From contig JAAZVZ010000013.1 in the NCBI GenBank assembly GCA_018623155.1, positions 1-64,000 of the forward strand: 64,000 nucleotides of DNA, read 5' to 3'. Below are positions 39,539 through 49,698 of the stretch, one piece after another. This stretch comes from Glaciecola sp. (lineage in GTDB: Bacteria > Pseudomonadota > Gammaproteobacteria > Enterobacterales > Alteromonadaceae). The position numbers were made by a program, and so were the translations under genes. The notes beneath the pieces are model-generated. The model saw only the letters and a program-made list of their open reading frames with translations, had not been told where the DNA came from and did not search any database. The number at the start of each line of letters is the position of its first letter. Position 1 is the stretch's first letter.

Positions 39539-40077
39539 CAGGCGTTTCCGTACGCTGGTGATGATGGCAAAAAAACCTCGGCAACAAGTAATTGCGAATC
39601 CGCATAAGTAAATACCGAGCGGCGCCCAACCAAGTCTGTTGCTGCATCCCACGCTTGGGCAAATTTGGAATCTTGCACAATACGAGTCAGGCTAAATGGC
39701 TGACGTACAAAACGGGTATCATTAAATAAAATTTTGCCCAATGGCTTATTCCCCAATCCCACGAACTCGCCTTGACACAAACATTGGGGGATGACCGAGC
39801 GGGCGAACACAAGTGGCGTACCATTATCATGCAAAACAACTTCACGAATGACATAATCGTCATCTTGCATGACGGCTCTCTCACTCATGTGTAAAGGCAA
39901 AGCATCTTGCTGTATAAGATGCACTGCAAAACCCTTTGTAACCGAAACCAAACGCTCGGTTAATGACTCAGTGGCTAACACCCACTCTCGCGCATTAGCG
40001 CTCAGTACCAAATCGTTTTGCCACGATTGCTCGGCTAAATGTTCAGATAGCGTTGGGAGGTGAGCTGGAAATGTCAC
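39538..40077 (-). CDS. ubiC: Chorismate lyase (GTG start)
   Basis: UbiC splits chorismate into pyruvate and 4-hydroxybenzoate, the first committed step of ubiquinone synthesis. The 179-residue protein is weakly conserved as usual, with VVLHDNGTPLVFARSVIPQ, LGNKPLGKILFNDTRFVRQPF, and the C-terminal GRRSVFTYADSQLLVAEVFLPSSPAYG where the Arg and Glu bind product. The start is GTG. Overlap with ubiA by one base (TGATG) shows coupling. A 12-bp perfect palindrome lies about 19-30 bp upstream of the start. Confidence 0.93.
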   Translation of the reverse strand: MTFPAHLPTLSEHLAEQSWQNDLVLSANAREWVLATESLTERLVSVTKGFAVHLIQQDALPLHMSERAVMQDDDYVIREVVLHDNGTPLVFARSVIPQCLCQGEFVGLGNKPLGKILFNDTRFVRQPFSLTRIVQDSKFAQAWDAATDLVGRRSVFTYADSQLLVAEVFLPSSPAYGNA

Positions 40078-40095
40078 GTATCTAAGGCCTTATGC

Positions 40096-40107
40096 TGACT
40101 CGAGTCA
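40096..40107. promoter_or_regulatory. 12-bp perfect palindrome upstream of ubiC
   Basis: TGACTCGAGTCA is fully self-complementary and sits in the 92-bp gap between glpG and ubiC, close to where the ubiC transcript should start. It may be an operator; no regulator is identified. Confidence 0.35.
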
Positions 40108-40169
40108 TAAAAATTTGAGGCAGATTTTACCTTACTTGCTGATACAGTGGTAAATAATTTTGCAAAAAA

Positions 40170-41021
40170 TCAAGTACGCCGCTTTATGAGAGAAAACAGC
40201 ATCGCCCACACCATGCCTGCTAAAAGACCGAGTGTATGTGCTGTATTCGCCATGTTAACGGGTAAAATATCAACATAACCCAACGCTAACCAAGCCAACA
40301 TAAAGCCAATGACTCCCTTATTGAGGACAAAACCCCACTGAGGTCTAAGCCAACCAAGTATCCAGTAAAACCCCAACAGGCCGTATACAACACCTGACAG
40401 CCCACCAAAGTTAGGTCCTGAGACCAACAGTTGCCCTACGTTGGAAATGACGCCTATCGTCACAAGCAACAACAACAAAGTGGACCGCCCCATGCGCAGT
40501 TCAATCTGCTGTCCTAAAATCCACCACCATAACAAGTTAAATGCAATATGCATGAAGGAAAAATGAATGAATGCAGGCGTTAATACACGCCACCATTCAT
40601 GTGTCACTGCCAATTCTTTGATGGGGACAATAAACAAATATGAATAGATCCACATCCCCGTTTCACGCAAAGGCATCAACAAAAAAATCACCATACAAAT
40701 GACCAATACACCTGTAACAAGAGGGGTTTTCAGTGCTTCACTAAACCATCCATAGGGCATCGTCAAAGAGCTTGAACCAACTGCGTTTACCTTGCCTGTG
40801 TCCCAACTTGCCGCTTGATAACGCGGATCATTTGGCGCATTGAGATAGTGATTGAGTATATTCTGCGCCTGTGGTAAATGTGCCTCGTGCTGTAGCATGA
40901 CACAAAATTGCGAACCATCTTCAATCAATTCACATGGCAACTGTTGCGCACACAAATAATCAACCAACACTTGGCCATGCGACACTTGCCGAAAACATAC
41001 TAAACGCACTGGGCTATCCAT
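40170..41021 (-). CDS. glpG: Rhomboid intramembrane serine protease GlpG
   Basis: GlpG cleaves transmembrane helices of client proteins in the inner membrane. The 283-residue protein has the small N-terminal cytoplasmic domain (about residues 1-75), then six helices. The catalytic Ser is in GLSGVVYGLLGF, the His in NTAHTLGLLAGM, and the helix-2 H-x3-N element is seen as HIAFNLLWWW. It begins 4 bp after glpE, the same order as in E. coli, although the glpR and glpD genes are absent. Confidence 0.95.
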   Translation of the reverse strand: MDSPVRLVCFRQVSHGQVLVDYLCAQQLPCELIEDGSQFCVMLQHEAHLPQAQNILNHYLNAPNDPRYQAASWDTGKVNAVGSSSLTMPYGWFSEALKTPLVTGVLVICMVIFLLMPLRETGMWIYSYLFIVPIKELAVTHEWWRVLTPAFIHFSFMHIAFNLLWWWILGQQIELRMGRSTLLLLLVTIGVISNVGQLLVSGPNFGGLSGVVYGLLGFYWILGWLRPQWGFVLNKGVIGFMLAWLALGYVDILPVNMANTAHTLGLLAGMVWAMLFSLIKRRT

Positions 41022-41024
41022 GTA

Positions 41025-41354
41025 TTAGACCTTGACTGATGAGACATCCTCAGGAAATGTAGACTGCCACAAGGTAAAACCACCATCCATGCTGTAGACT
41101 TCATCAAAACCTTGCTCTGCAATATACGCAGCAGCTTGTTGTGAACTGATCCCATGATAACAAGTCACAACGATAGGGGTTGCAAAATCCACTTCCGCTA
41201 AAAAACTACTCAACGAACCATTATCCAAATGGCGAGAGCCTGGAATGTGTGCTTGCGCAAAGCTATTTTCATCGCGAATATCGACCACAACGATGTTGTC
41301 ATGAGCAAGACGTGATTTCGTTTGTGTGACGTCAATATGTTTGAAAGTTGTCAT
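41025..41354 (-). CDS. glpE: Thiosulfate sulfurtransferase GlpE (single rhodanese domain)
   Basis: GlpE transfers sulphane sulphur from thiosulfate to cyanide or thioredoxin-like acceptors. The 109-residue product is one rhodanese domain with VVDIRDENSFAQAHIPGSRHL and the active-site loop CYHGISSQQAAAYI, with Cys about 65 as the persulphide carrier. It is cytoplasmic. It lies 23 bp after tdh and 3 bp before glpG on the same strand, so all four genes (kbl, tdh, glpE, glpG) may be read together. Confidence 0.94.
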   Translation of the reverse strand: MTTFKHIDVTQTKSRLAHDNIVVVDIRDENSFAQAHIPGSRHLDNGSLSSFLAEVDFATPIVVTCYHGISSQQAAAYIAEQGFDEVYSMDGGFTLWQSTFPEDVSSVKV

Positions 41355-41377
41355 TACATTAATCCTATATCAAATGG

Positions 41378-42406
41378 TTAACTTTGCCAGTCTAATATGA
41401 CTTTGCCTGATTGCCCTGACTGCATGGTTGCAAAACCCACTAGATAATCGTCTACCGGCATCTGATGAGTGATGATTGGCGATAAGTCCAAGCCACTTTG
41501 GATGAGACTTGCCATTTTATACCAAGTTTCAAACATTTCACGACCGTATATGCCCTTGATCGTCAGTCCTTTAAAAATCACCTGATCCCAATCTATGGCG
41601 ACTGAATCAGGAGGTATCCCTAGCATGGCAATCTTGCCACCGTGGTTCATCGAATCGAGCATACTAGTGAAGGCTTGAGGGACACCTGACATTTCTAACC
41701 CGATATCAAAACCTTCGGTCATACCCAGCTCGCTCATTATATCTTGCACGTTAGTTTGAGCAACATTAACCGCTCGAGTCGCGCCCATTTGTTCCGCTAG
41801 AGCCAAACGATAAGGGTTGATATCCGTGATCACGACATGCCGAGCTCCGACGTGTTTGGCCACCGCTGCCGCCATAATTCCGATTGGGCCAGCGCCAGTA
41901 ATTAACACATCTTCGCCAACTAGATCGAAGGCCAAAGTGGTATGTACTGCATTCCCAAATGGGTCAAAAATAGAGGCTAACTCATCACTAATATTGTCTG
42001 GGATCTTAAACGCATTAAACGCAGGGATCACCAAATACTCAGCAAACGCACCTGCTCGGTTCACCCCAACCCCTTCGGTATTGCGACATAAATGACGCCT
42101 TCCTGCACGGCAGTTGCGACAATGTCCACAGGTGATATGACCTTCACCTGAGACCCGATCACCAGTGGCAAATCCTTTGACTTCAGAACCCATACCAACG
42201 ACTTCACCAACGTATTCATGACCAACAACCATAGGCACAGGGATGGTTTTTTGCGACCAACTATCCCAATTATAAATATGCATATCCGTGCCACAGATCG
42301 AGGTTTTACGAATTTTGATGAGCAGATCATTAGGACCGACTTCAGGTTCTGGCACATCTATTAACCAAATGCCCGGCTCCGACTTCAATTTAGCGAGTGC
42401 TTTCAT
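41378..42406 (-). CDS. tdh: L-threonine 3-dehydrogenase
   Basis: Tdh oxidises L-threonine to 2-amino-3-ketobutyrate with NAD+. The 342-residue protein is a zinc medium-chain dehydrogenase: catalytic zinc ligands in [14 protein letters not shown] and GHEYVGEV, the structural zinc set [15 protein letters not shown], and the NAD-binding [18 protein letters not shown]. It overlaps kbl by four bases (ATGA). Together Kbl and Tdh convert threonine to glycine and acetyl-CoA. Confidence 0.98.
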   Translation of the reverse strand: MKALAKLKSEPGIWLIDVPEPEVGPNDLLIKIRKTSICGTDMHIYNWDSWSQKTIPVPMVVGHEYVGEVVGMGSEVKGFATGDRVSGEGHITCGHCRNCRAGRRHLCRNTEGVGVNRAGAFAEYLVIPAFNAFKIPDNISDELASIFDPFGNAVHTTLAFDLVGEDVLITGAGPIGIMAAAVAKHVGARHVVITDINPYRLALAEQMGATRAVNVAQTNVQDIMSELGMTEGFDIGLEMSGVPQAFTSMLDSMNHGGKIAMLGIPPDSVAIDWDQVIFKGLTIKGIYGREMFETWYKMASLIQSGLDLSPIITHQMPVDDYLVGFATMQSGQSGKVILDWQS

Positions 42407-43596
42407 TCAATCACTCCTAACTCTCGTCCAACATCAATAAAGCAGTCTATGGCATAATCTACTTGCTCAAGACTGTGTGCAGCAGACATTTGTGTACGGA
42501 TACGGGCTTGACCTTTTGGCACAACCGGATAAGAGAAACCAACAACATAGACGCCTTTTTCCAGCATTTTATCGGCCATCGTCGCAGCCAGTTGGGCGTT
42601 CCCTAACATCACAGGGATAATGGCATGATCTTGTCCACTCAAAGTAAACCCTGCGGCAGACATACGCGAGCGAAAATGTTGTGTATTGCGCGCCAATGCT
42701 GAACGAAGCTCTTCACCGTCAGCCATCATTGCAAAGGCTTTTTGTGCCGCTGCGACAATAGGGGGAGCCACCGAATTAGAAAACAAATATGGACGTGAGC
42801 GCTGACGCAACCATTCTACAACTTCTTTTTTACCACTGGTATAACCACCAGAGGCGCCACCCAGTGCTTTACCCAGTGTGCCGGTCAAAATATCTACCCG
42901 CCCCATCACATCACAATACTCGTGTGAACCTCGACCGTGTTTTCCCACAAAACCAGTTGCATGGCAATCATCAACCATGACCATCGCATTGTATTGCTCT
43001 GCCAAATCACACACACCCTTGAGATTCGCTATCACCCCATCCATTGAAAACACCCCATCGGTAGCAATCAATTTGAATCTTGCTCCGGCTGCATCAGCAG
43101 CCTGCAACTGCGCTTCTAAAGAAGTCATATTATTACTGGTATAGCGAAATCGCATTGCTTTAGATAAACGCACACCGTCAATGATACTTGCGTGATTCAA
43201 GCTATCCGAGATGATGGCATCTTCTGCGCTCAGTATCGTTTCAAACAACCCACCGTTAGCATCAAAACACGAGGGATACAAAATGGTATCTTCCATACCC
43301 AAAAACTCACTGATTTGCTGTTCTAATTGTTTGTGAATGTCTTGAGTACCACAGATAAAACGAACCGAAGCCATACCAAATCCATGGCTATCTAACCCTT
43401 TTTTGGCGGCTGCAATAATATCCGGATGATTGGCAAGACCCAGATAATTGTTCGCACAAAAATTCAAAACGCCACGCTCCGCTACGGCGACCTGGCCTTG
43501 TTGTTGAGAGGTGATGATGCGCTCGGATTTATATAATCCATTGCCTTTTACATCTTCAATTTGTGCACGAAGATGCGATATGAATGCATTACTCAT
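42403..43596 (-). CDS. kbl: Glycine C-acetyltransferase (2-amino-3-ketobutyrate CoA ligase)
   Basis: Kbl is a PLP enzyme that cleaves 2-amino-3-ketobutyrate with CoA to glycine and acetyl-CoA, the second step of threonine breakdown. The 397-residue protein matches the E. coli length. It has [30 protein letters not shown], the [17 protein letters not shown] motif with the cofactor Asp, and the Schiff-base Lys in [15 protein letters not shown]. It is the first gene of kbl-tdh. The 88-bp region upstream holds no clear promoter to my eye. Confidence 0.98.
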   Translation of the reverse strand: MSNAFISHLRAQIEDVKGNGLYKSERIITSQQQGQVAVAERGVLNFCANNYLGLANHPDIIAAAKKGLDSHGFGMASVRFICGTQDIHKQLEQQISEFLGMEDTILYPSCFDANGGLFETILSAEDAIISDSLNHASIIDGVRLSKAMRFRYTSNNMTSLEAQLQAADAAGARFKLIATDGVFSMDGVIANLKGVCDLAEQYNAMVMVDDCHATGFVGKHGRGSHEYCDVMGRVDILTGTLGKALGGASGGYTSGKKEVVEWLRQRSRPYLFSNSVAPPIVAAAQKAFAMMADGEELRSALARNTQHFRSRMSAAGFTLSGQDHAIIPVMLGNAQLAATMADKMLEKGVYVVGFSYPVVPKGQARIRTQMSAAHSLEQVDYAIDCFIDVGRELGVIE

Positions 43597-43684
43597 ACTT
43601 ATGTATCTCTGTCGTCAGTTTTTTTCTTATTTTAAACAGTGCAATTCAGACTGCAGTGACAGTATAGATGCTTAGTTTAATATT

Positions 43685-46120
43685 TCAATGACTTGGCAGG
43701 CTCTTAGGCTGGACCCATTTTTGATCAAGGAGAACATGGGCTAAACTTTGTGTTAATTGATGTTCAGGAATAGGTTGAGCAACCAGAAAGCCCTGTATAA
43801 AGTCGCAGTTCAGGTTTTGCAAAAACATATATTGCTCAAGGGTTTCAACACCTTCTGCTACAACCGTCATTCCGATATTACGTATCAAATCAATTGTGGA
43901 TATGACGATTAGTTCATCTGTTTTGTTATCCAACATACCGTGGATGAAACTCCGATCAATCTTGATTTTTGTCACGGGCATTTTACTGAGATAGCTCAGA
44001 GAAGAATAGCCGGTACCAAAATCATCGATAGAAATTTTCACACCAACTTTTCGTAACTCTTGCATCACCTGTAAAGTGTGTTTGATATCTGAGACTAAGG
44101 TGCCTTCAGTTAACTCAAGTTCTAGGCGGTCAGGTCTGATCTGATAGCGCTTTAACGTACTTTCAAGATATGGAATCAAATTTCGATCCAAAAATTGCGT
44201 TGCAGAGAGGTTCACTGCTATGGTTTGATTCTTATAGCCTAGATTATTTAAGGCCTGCAACGTTTTTATACTGCGCTCAAGGACGTAGTAGTCTAGGTTC
44301 AGCATAAAGGTTGAGTTCTCTAGAATTGGAATAAACTCAGCTGGTGGTATGAGTCCTTTTTCAGGATGACGCCAGCGCAACAATGCTTCAAAACCGTGCA
44401 AATCATTATTGCGCATGTCAATTATTGGCTGTAACGCGAGATAGAAGTCATTATTTTGTAATGCCAGTCGCGCCTCATGCTCCAACTCAATTTTACGTAT
44501 CACCTCGTCATTAAATACCTCATCATAAATACGTTTACTGTTTCCTCGGACCTCCTTCGCTCGATTCAAAGCCATATCAACTTGACGGATAATTTCATCA
44601 ACACTGATTTTGGCTGAATTACATATTGTAACTCCCAAACTCACTGACACAAACACCTTCAAACTATTCACCACAAAAGGCTCTTCAAACAAAGCGATGA
44701 CTTTTTCTGCCGTTATATTTGCATCAGCCTCATGCACAACACCATCCACAACAATCACAAACTCATCACCGCCAAAACGACATAAAAAATCTTTCTTTCG
44801 CACTAGCCCAAGTAACCGTTCTGCAACCTGTTGTAAAAGCTGATCACCAACGGTATGTCCTTGTGTGTCATTCACTTTTCTAAATTCGTCTAAGTCAATC
44901 AATATGACGCCAAACGGTTTGTTGTATCGGTGCATGCGTATCATAGACTTGTGCAAATATTCATTGAGGTTGTTGCGGTTAGCTAACTGGGTCAGCTCAT
45001 CGTACATGGCCAGAAAACGCAGCTTAGATTGGTCTGCAGACATTTTTTTGTGCAGTTCATTAAGCTCTTTCGCAAATTGCATAGCTGCTGAATCTAATGT
45101 GTCTAACTCGTCGGAAAAAAAGCGTTTTAATTTGAGTTTTTTCTCATTAAACGCCTCAAAATGGTTGTCTTTAATAATTGGAAAGCGTTCGACAAGATTA
45201 GTCAAACGCTTCCGATACTTTGCGGTAAATAAATGAAAGATAACACCAAAAAGTATCAAGACAAGTATAGCCATCACAATGATACTCACCGCAAAAGACT
45301 CTCGGGTTTGCACTCGGGACTGCACGTCTTGTAAAAAAACAAAGTATTGAGGAGAGTCATTTTGCATCGGATTAATGTGTACAAAACTCACAAAATACGT
45401 TCTTTCTTGATGATCAAACGAAATACCATCTCGCAAAAAAGCATCGTCTTGTCGTTGTGATAACGCTTTGCTCACAGGAGCATATATCGTTTTAGTATTT
45501 TCCGAGGTTTCGATGTGATGAATGAGGTGATTGCGCTGTTGCATATCCGAAACTAAATTGACTTGGGAAATTAGGGCGCCGGTTGTCTGATACAAATCAG
45601 CCATAATAATGGTCATATTTTGTGAAACATACACCATAAAACGTTTGCCATTACTGTCTATAAAAGGCACTGCAACGTACATAAAGCAATCTTTTTCGCA
45701 CCAAATTTGTGGTACTTGCTTCAATAACACTTGTCGTTTGATATCAATGTATTCAAATGGCAACTTCTGTGGTGAAGATTGATATATCATCTCCCCTTGA
45801 CCATCAGATATCCAAGCATGAGAAACTAACTCATTGAGTTGCCAAAATGACATTTGAGCGTTTAATGCATTGATGAGTTGTGCGAGAGAATGGTTAGCTT
45901 GTTCGATCTCAGCTTCAAGTAAAACGGACAAATTTTTACTGTGTAGCCGCTTAACGATCATGAACTCACCCAGATGCGTCTCAATATATTCTTGTTCCAT
46001 ACGGTTTTTGCTAGAACGAGACTCGGTAACTGTAATCGTTATGACCACAGCCAAAATGAAAAACATCAAGAAGAGCATCAAAATAAAGATCTTCTGGCTG
46101 ATACTGAGATATCGGGTCAT
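43685..46120 (-). CDS. Membrane GGDEF/EAL-domain c-di-GMP signalling protein
   Basis: The 811-residue protein has a membrane helix at about residues 10-32, a periplasmic sensor region (about 33-270, Cache-like in pattern but not firmly assigned), a second helix at about 272-294, a coiled linker, a GGDEF domain with an intact FGGDEF near residue 450, and an EAL domain with EALLRW near 579, DDFGTGYSS and IKIDRSF. Both catalytic motifs look complete, so cyclase, phosphodiesterase or both are possible. The periplasmic part contains two close cysteines (WCEKDCF) that may form a redox-sensitive disulphide. Nested inverted repeats lie upstream of the start. Confidence 0.93.
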   Translation of the reverse strand: MTRYLSISQKIFILMLFLMFFILAVVITITVTESRSSKNRMEQEYIETHLGEFMIVKRLHSKNLSVLLEAEIEQANHSLAQLINALNAQMSFWQLNELVSHAWISDGQGEMIYQSSPQKLPFEYIDIKRQVLLKQVPQIWCEKDCFMYVAVPFIDSNGKRFMVYVSQNMTIIMADLYQTTGALISQVNLVSDMQQRNHLIHHIETSENTKTIYAPVSKALSQRQDDAFLRDGISFDHQERTYFVSFVHINPMQNDSPQYFVFLQDVQSRVQTRESFAVSIIVMAILVLILFGVIFHLFTAKYRKRLTNLVERFPIIKDNHFEAFNEKKLKLKRFFSDELDTLDSAAMQFAKELNELHKKMSADQSKLRFLAMYDELTQLANRNNLNEYLHKSMIRMHRYNKPFGVILIDLDEFRKVNDTQGHTVGDQLLQQVAERLLGLVRKKDFLCRFGGDEFVIVVDGVVHEADANITAEKVIALFEEPFVVNSLKVFVSVSLGVTICNSAKISVDEIIRQVDMALNRAKEVRGNSKRIYDEVFNDEVIRKIELEHEARLALQNNDFYLALQPIIDMRNNDLHGFEALLRWRHPEKGLIPPAEFIPILENSTFMLNLDYYVLERSIKTLQALNNLGYKNQTIAVNLSATQFLDRNLIPYLESTLKRYQIRPDRLELELTEGTLVSDIKHTLQVMQELRKVGVKISIDDFGTGYSSLSYLSKMPVTKIKIDRSFIHGMLDNKTDELIVISTIDLIRNIGMTVVAEGVETLEQYMFLQNLNCDFIQGFLVAQPIPEHQLTQSLAHVLLDQKWVQPKSLPSH

Positions 46121-46142
46121 AAAATGACAAACACATTTATGC

Positions 46143-46219
46143 AGTTTAAAGCTAATAATGGCAAGGTTTTGTACTCCTCTTTGCCATCCATAGCAATAAA
46201 AGAACCCACTCTTTAAACT
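46143..46219 (-). repeat. Nested inverted repeats in the leader of the GGDEF/EAL gene
   Basis: Outer perfect 9-bp arms AGTTTAAAG (46143-46151) and CTTTAAACT (46211-46219) enclose an inner 7-bp pair, ATGGCAA (46158-46164) and TTGCCAT (46181-46187). GCTA/TAGC also pairs outside a symmetric 3x3 loop, as an alternative to part of the outer arm. The whole lies 23-99 bp before the ATG. It could fold as an mRNA leader or be a set of operators. Confidence 0.5.
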
Positions 46220-46273
46220 ATAGGTGATTTTGTAGGAATTGCGTGATTTTATTATGAAAAAGTAGGCAATATC

Positions 46274-47314
46274 TTACATTGAAAGTATTTTCTGTAATGC
46301 GTCAATGACCTGTTCTGGCGTAATTTTGCTCATCAGTTTATCTCCATGAGCCCGTTTACCCCACTCGAGTTCTGACCAAGGCTTACCATATTCAGCTTCT
46401 ATCGCTTCTGAATAAACCGAGATGGTCTGATCAATAGAACGATATGGACCTGTGCGTTGCGGATTGGAATGAGCATACAGACCTAATACGGGCGCACCCA
46501 TCATTGAGGCCATATGAGCAGGACCGGTGTCCGGTGCAATCACACATGCAGCATGTCGCATAAGCGCCGCCATCTGTAATAAAGACGTCTTTCCAATTAG
46601 ATCCAAAGTGACATTGTTCGTATGCTCAAGAATGCCCTGCTGGCAGGCCTTATCCAAAGCTCCCGGGCCTCCACACAGTACTATGCTGATCCCTTGTGTT
46701 GCACACCAATCAATGACTTTTGCATAATATTGATTAAGCCAATTGCGCTGAGCTTTTGATGCGGCTGGCGCAATGATGATAAAACGTTCAAGTATTTTTG
46801 TTTGCGCTTTGGCCCAATCTAAGTCAGTTGCCGGAATACCCAGATCCCACTCGACTGGTGCCTTAGGTACACCTATCGCGTCGGCAAATTGCATAAAACC
46901 GTCCAACACATGCACTCTTGAATGACCTTGAATGCGTTCATTGATAAACCAGGAATGCAGTTCCTTACTGCGTGCTTTATCGAAACCAACGCGACGCTTG
47001 GCACGTACTACAGAACCCAACCAGTTCGCACGAAAAGCAATTTGCATTTGCAATAACACATCAAACTCACGATGTTTTAATGCACGTTGCAGTTCTGTGC
47101 GAGCATTTTTTGCGCGTTTATCGCAAACGATAAATTCAATACCCGAGGTATGTTTGAGAAGTTGATATTCTACTTTGCCAATGATCCATGTAACCTGAGC
47201 AGTTGGCCATGTGCGTTTAATCCGAGTAACCATCGCCAACGCATGTGTCACATCGCCAATCGCTGAGAGTCGCATTAAACATATTGTTTTAGGAGGAGAT
47301 ACACTATTTGGCAT
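46274..47314 (-). CDS. Glycosyltransferase family 9 LPS heptosyltransferase (OpsX/WaaC-like)
   Basis: The 346-residue protein has the GT9 plan: an N-terminal Rossmann half starting CLMRLSAIGDVTHALAM, the RVGFDKARSKELHSWF segment, and a C-terminal ADP-heptose-binding half with IIIAPAASKAQRNW and CVIAPDTGPAHMASMMGAPVLGLYAHS. Such enzymes add heptose to Kdo of the LPS inner core at the cytoplasmic face. Its divergent neighbour encodes a Kdo kinase. This fits the Haemophilus/Vibrio-type core with one phosphorylated Kdo, on which OpsX places the first heptose. The exact acceptor is an inference from context. Confidence 0.87.
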   Translation of the reverse strand: MPNSVSPPKTICLMRLSAIGDVTHALAMVTRIKRTWPTAQVTWIIGKVEYQLLKHTSGIEFIVCDKRAKNARTELQRALKHREFDVLLQMQIAFRANWLGSVVRAKRRVGFDKARSKELHSWFINERIQGHSRVHVLDGFMQFADAIGVPKAPVEWDLGIPATDLDWAKAQTKILERFIIIAPAASKAQRNWLNQYYAKVIDWCATQGISIVLCGGPGALDKACQQGILEHTNNVTLDLIGKTSLLQMAALMRHAACVIAPDTGPAHMASMMGAPVLGLYAHSNPQRTGPYRSIDQTISVYSEAIEAEYGKPWSELEWGKRAHGDKLMSKITPEQVIDALQKILSM

Positions 47315-47374
47315 AAGTTAGATCGAATTGCATCACTCTTTGTGAATTTTTACAGATTTCATGGCGATATTTGA

Positions 47375-47390
47375 TTACAATCTGTTGTAA
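47375..47390. promoter_or_regulatory. Small palindrome in the heptosyltransferase/kdkA divergent region
   Basis: TTACAA-TCTG-TTGTAA, perfect 6-bp arms, 34 bp before kdkA. This is a weak candidate for an operator. Confidence 0.25.
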
Positions 47391-47423
47391 AGTACAAGTA
47401 AAAAACCAACAAACCGATTCTTT

Positions 47424-48188
47424 ATGGCGGAACTTCACAGCGATTTACCAAATCACAGCGATACATGGGAGTGGCAAGCTCAGTCTCAACCCAAGCAATT
47501 TGTGTATGCTCCGCAACTCAATCAACATATTCACAGTCATTGGTTCAAGCCCAACTATTGGCGCGAAAATAATGCCGTTATGGCCGTACGAGTTGGCCGA
47601 GGTAAAACCTATTTCATTGCACATGAAGGTCGTACTATGGTGTTACGTCGCTACTTACGCGGTGGTATGGTACGGCATTTCACAAAGGACAAGTTCCTCT
47701 ACCGAGGCCTTGCTCAGACTCGTGTTCAGCGTGAAATCGATTTGCTTTTGTATATGCATACACACGGATTAAATGTGCCCAAACCCATTGCAGGCTGGTG
47801 TAAACAATCCACGTTTATTTATCGCAATGCACTATTACTAGAGGCAATCCCACACGCTCAAGATTTTCACCACCTTTTGTGCCAAGAGGCTTTGCCAGAG
47901 GTCCTGTGGCAAAATGCTGGGCGCATGGTCAAACAAATGCACTCACTGGGCGTATATCACCATGACCTTAATATACACAACATATTAGTGGATAACGAGC
48001 AAACCGTTTGGCTCATTGACTTTGACCGCTGTGAACGTCGTCCACACGATCACAAGGCTGAGCAATGGAAGTCTGCAAACATTACCCGACTCAAACGCTC
48101 TTTGGACAAGGAGCAACTGCAGATGGATGAATATTACATGGACGATATGCAATGGCAGGCATTTTTGAATGGATATAAAGCGTCTTAA
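47424..48188 (+). CDS. kdkA: 3-deoxy-D-manno-octulosonic acid (Kdo) kinase KdkA
   Basis: KdkA phosphorylates the single Kdo residue of lipid A precursors with ATP. The 254-residue protein has the KdkA start HIHSHWFKPNYWRENNAV, the GGMVRHFTKDKFLYRG loop, and the kinase-like catalytic segment GVYHHDLNIHNILVDN with Asp as catalytic base, followed by LIDFDRCERR in place of the DFG motif. It acts on the cytoplasmic side of the inner membrane. It is divergent from the heptosyltransferase, the next enzyme of the same pathway. Confidence 0.93.
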   Translation: MAELHSDLPNHSDTWEWQAQSQPKQFVYAPQLNQHIHSHWFKPNYWRENNAVMAVRVGRGKTYFIAHEGRTMVLRRYLRGGMVRHFTKDKFLYRGLAQTRVQREIDLLLYMHTHGLNVPKPIAGWCKQSTFIYRNALLLEAIPHAQDFHHLLCQEALPEVLWQNAGRMVKQMHSLGVYHHDLNIHNILVDNEQTVWLIDFDRCERRPHDHKAEQWKSANITRLKRSLDKEQLQMDEYYMDDMQWQAFLNGYKAS

Positions 48189-48210
48189 GACTGTAAGTAC
48201 CGCTTTTTCC

Positions 48211-48239
48211 TTGCATATCACCCTACGCATTGTTATCTT
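48211..48239 (+). promoter_or_regulatory. coaD: Sigma70-type promoter for coaD
   Basis: TTGCAT (48211-48216), exactly 17 bp, then TATCTT (48234-48239), 31 bp before the coaD ATG. Confidence 0.5.
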
Positions 48240-48266
48240 TCTCCTCTGCTTGTTATATGGACTTAG

Positions 48267-48755
<489 letters not shown>

Positions 48756-48772
48756 AATGAATAGTATTAACC

Positions 48773-49585
48773 CTAACGCTGACAAGTAGTACAATAAAAC
48801 GTATTACGTTGTCCGACCATTTTAGATTTGATGGAGCTGTGACAAGTTAAACACGGTTCGTTGGCTCGGCCATACACATTGAGATGCAGGCGAAAATATC
48901 CCGGATTGCCATCTACATTAGAAAAATCTTGTAATGTGGTACCGCCTTGTTTAATCGCTGCGGCCAATACAATTTTGATGTTTGCTACTAATCGTTCATA
49001 GCGAGCTTTACTGATCTTTCCCGCTTTGCGCAAGGGATGGATCCCGGACAAAAACAGGGCTTCATTCGCATAGATATTGCCCACACCTACCACAATGTGA
49101 TTGTCCATAATGAATTGTTTAACGGTACTCATGCGACCCCGACTTTTGTCAAATAATGTCTGTGTCGTGAAGTCTTCGGTTAACGGCTCAGGTCCTAAAG
49201 ACTGCAACAGGACATGAGGTGGCTCATCAATGCCTTGCCACAATACCGCACCGAATTTACGCGCATCGTTTAAACGTAAACACTGACCATTTGCTAGGAC
49301 AATATCAAAATGATCGTGTTTTTTGAGTGGCGTATTCGCGTCAAATACTCGCAAATATCCAGTCATACCCAAATGGATGATAATGCTACCCGCTCGGGTA
49401 TTAATAAAAATATACTTTGCCCGGCGCGTTACGCTATCAATCGGCAAATCTTGTACCAACGCAACGTCTTCTGGTATGGGCCAGCGCAATTTTGGAGTGC
49501 GCACAATGACGCGTGCAATGGTTTGTCCAGTGATTTTGGGGGCCACACCCTGACGGGAGACTTCTACTTCTGGTAGCTCTGGCAT
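48773..49585 (-). CDS. mutM: Formamidopyrimidine-DNA glycosylase
   Basis: MutM removes oxidised purines such as 8-oxoguanine and nicks the abasic site. The 270-residue protein starts MPELPEVEVSRQG with the catalytic Pro2 and Glu3. It has RRAKYIFI with the beta-elimination Lys, a helix-two-turn-helix region (MDNHIVVGVGNIYANEALF), and a C-terminal zinc finger CLTCHSSI...CTTCQR. It lies after rpmBG as in E. coli, but a terminator separates it from rpmG. Confidence 0.98.
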   Translation of the reverse strand: MPELPEVEVSRQGVAPKITGQTIARVIVRTPKLRWPIPEDVALVQDLPIDSVTRRAKYIFINTRAGSIIIHLGMTGYLRVFDANTPLKKHDHFDIVLANGQCLRLNDARKFGAVLWQGIDEPPHVLLQSLGPEPLTEDFTTQTLFDKSRGRMSTVKQFIMDNHIVVGVGNIYANEALFLSGIHPLRKAGKISKARYERLVANIKIVLAAAIKQGGTTLQDFSNVDGNPGYFRLHLNVYGRANEPCLTCHSSIKSKMVGQRNTFYCTTCQR

Positions 49586-49648
49586 AACTTTAATTGTCCA
49601 ACAAATAATGAAAGTAGTATGCGTTAGGCTGATGGATGGATCAAATAC

Positions 49649-49674
49649 AAAAAACCCGACACTTGGTCGGGCTT
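49649..49674 (-). terminator. Intrinsic terminator after rpmG
   Basis: On the minus strand CCCGAC-CAAGT-GTCGGG is followed by TTTTTT; 25 bp past the rpmG stop and before mutM. Confidence 0.88.
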
Positions 49675-49698
49675 TGTTGGAGACATCACCAAATAAGA

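Noticed and set aside
39539-39652. 38-residue N-terminal extension of UbiA
   Set aside because: It lies within ubiC; the TGATG junction gives a natural start.
46121-46273. c-di-GMP (GEMM) riboswitch before the GGDEF/EAL gene
   Set aside because: The conserved GEMM core and tetraloop-receptor sequences are not present; only generic inverted repeats are.
47371-47772. 133-residue plus-strand ORF overlapping kdkA
   Set aside because: It is out of frame with kdkA, which shows full kinase motifs over the same DNA.
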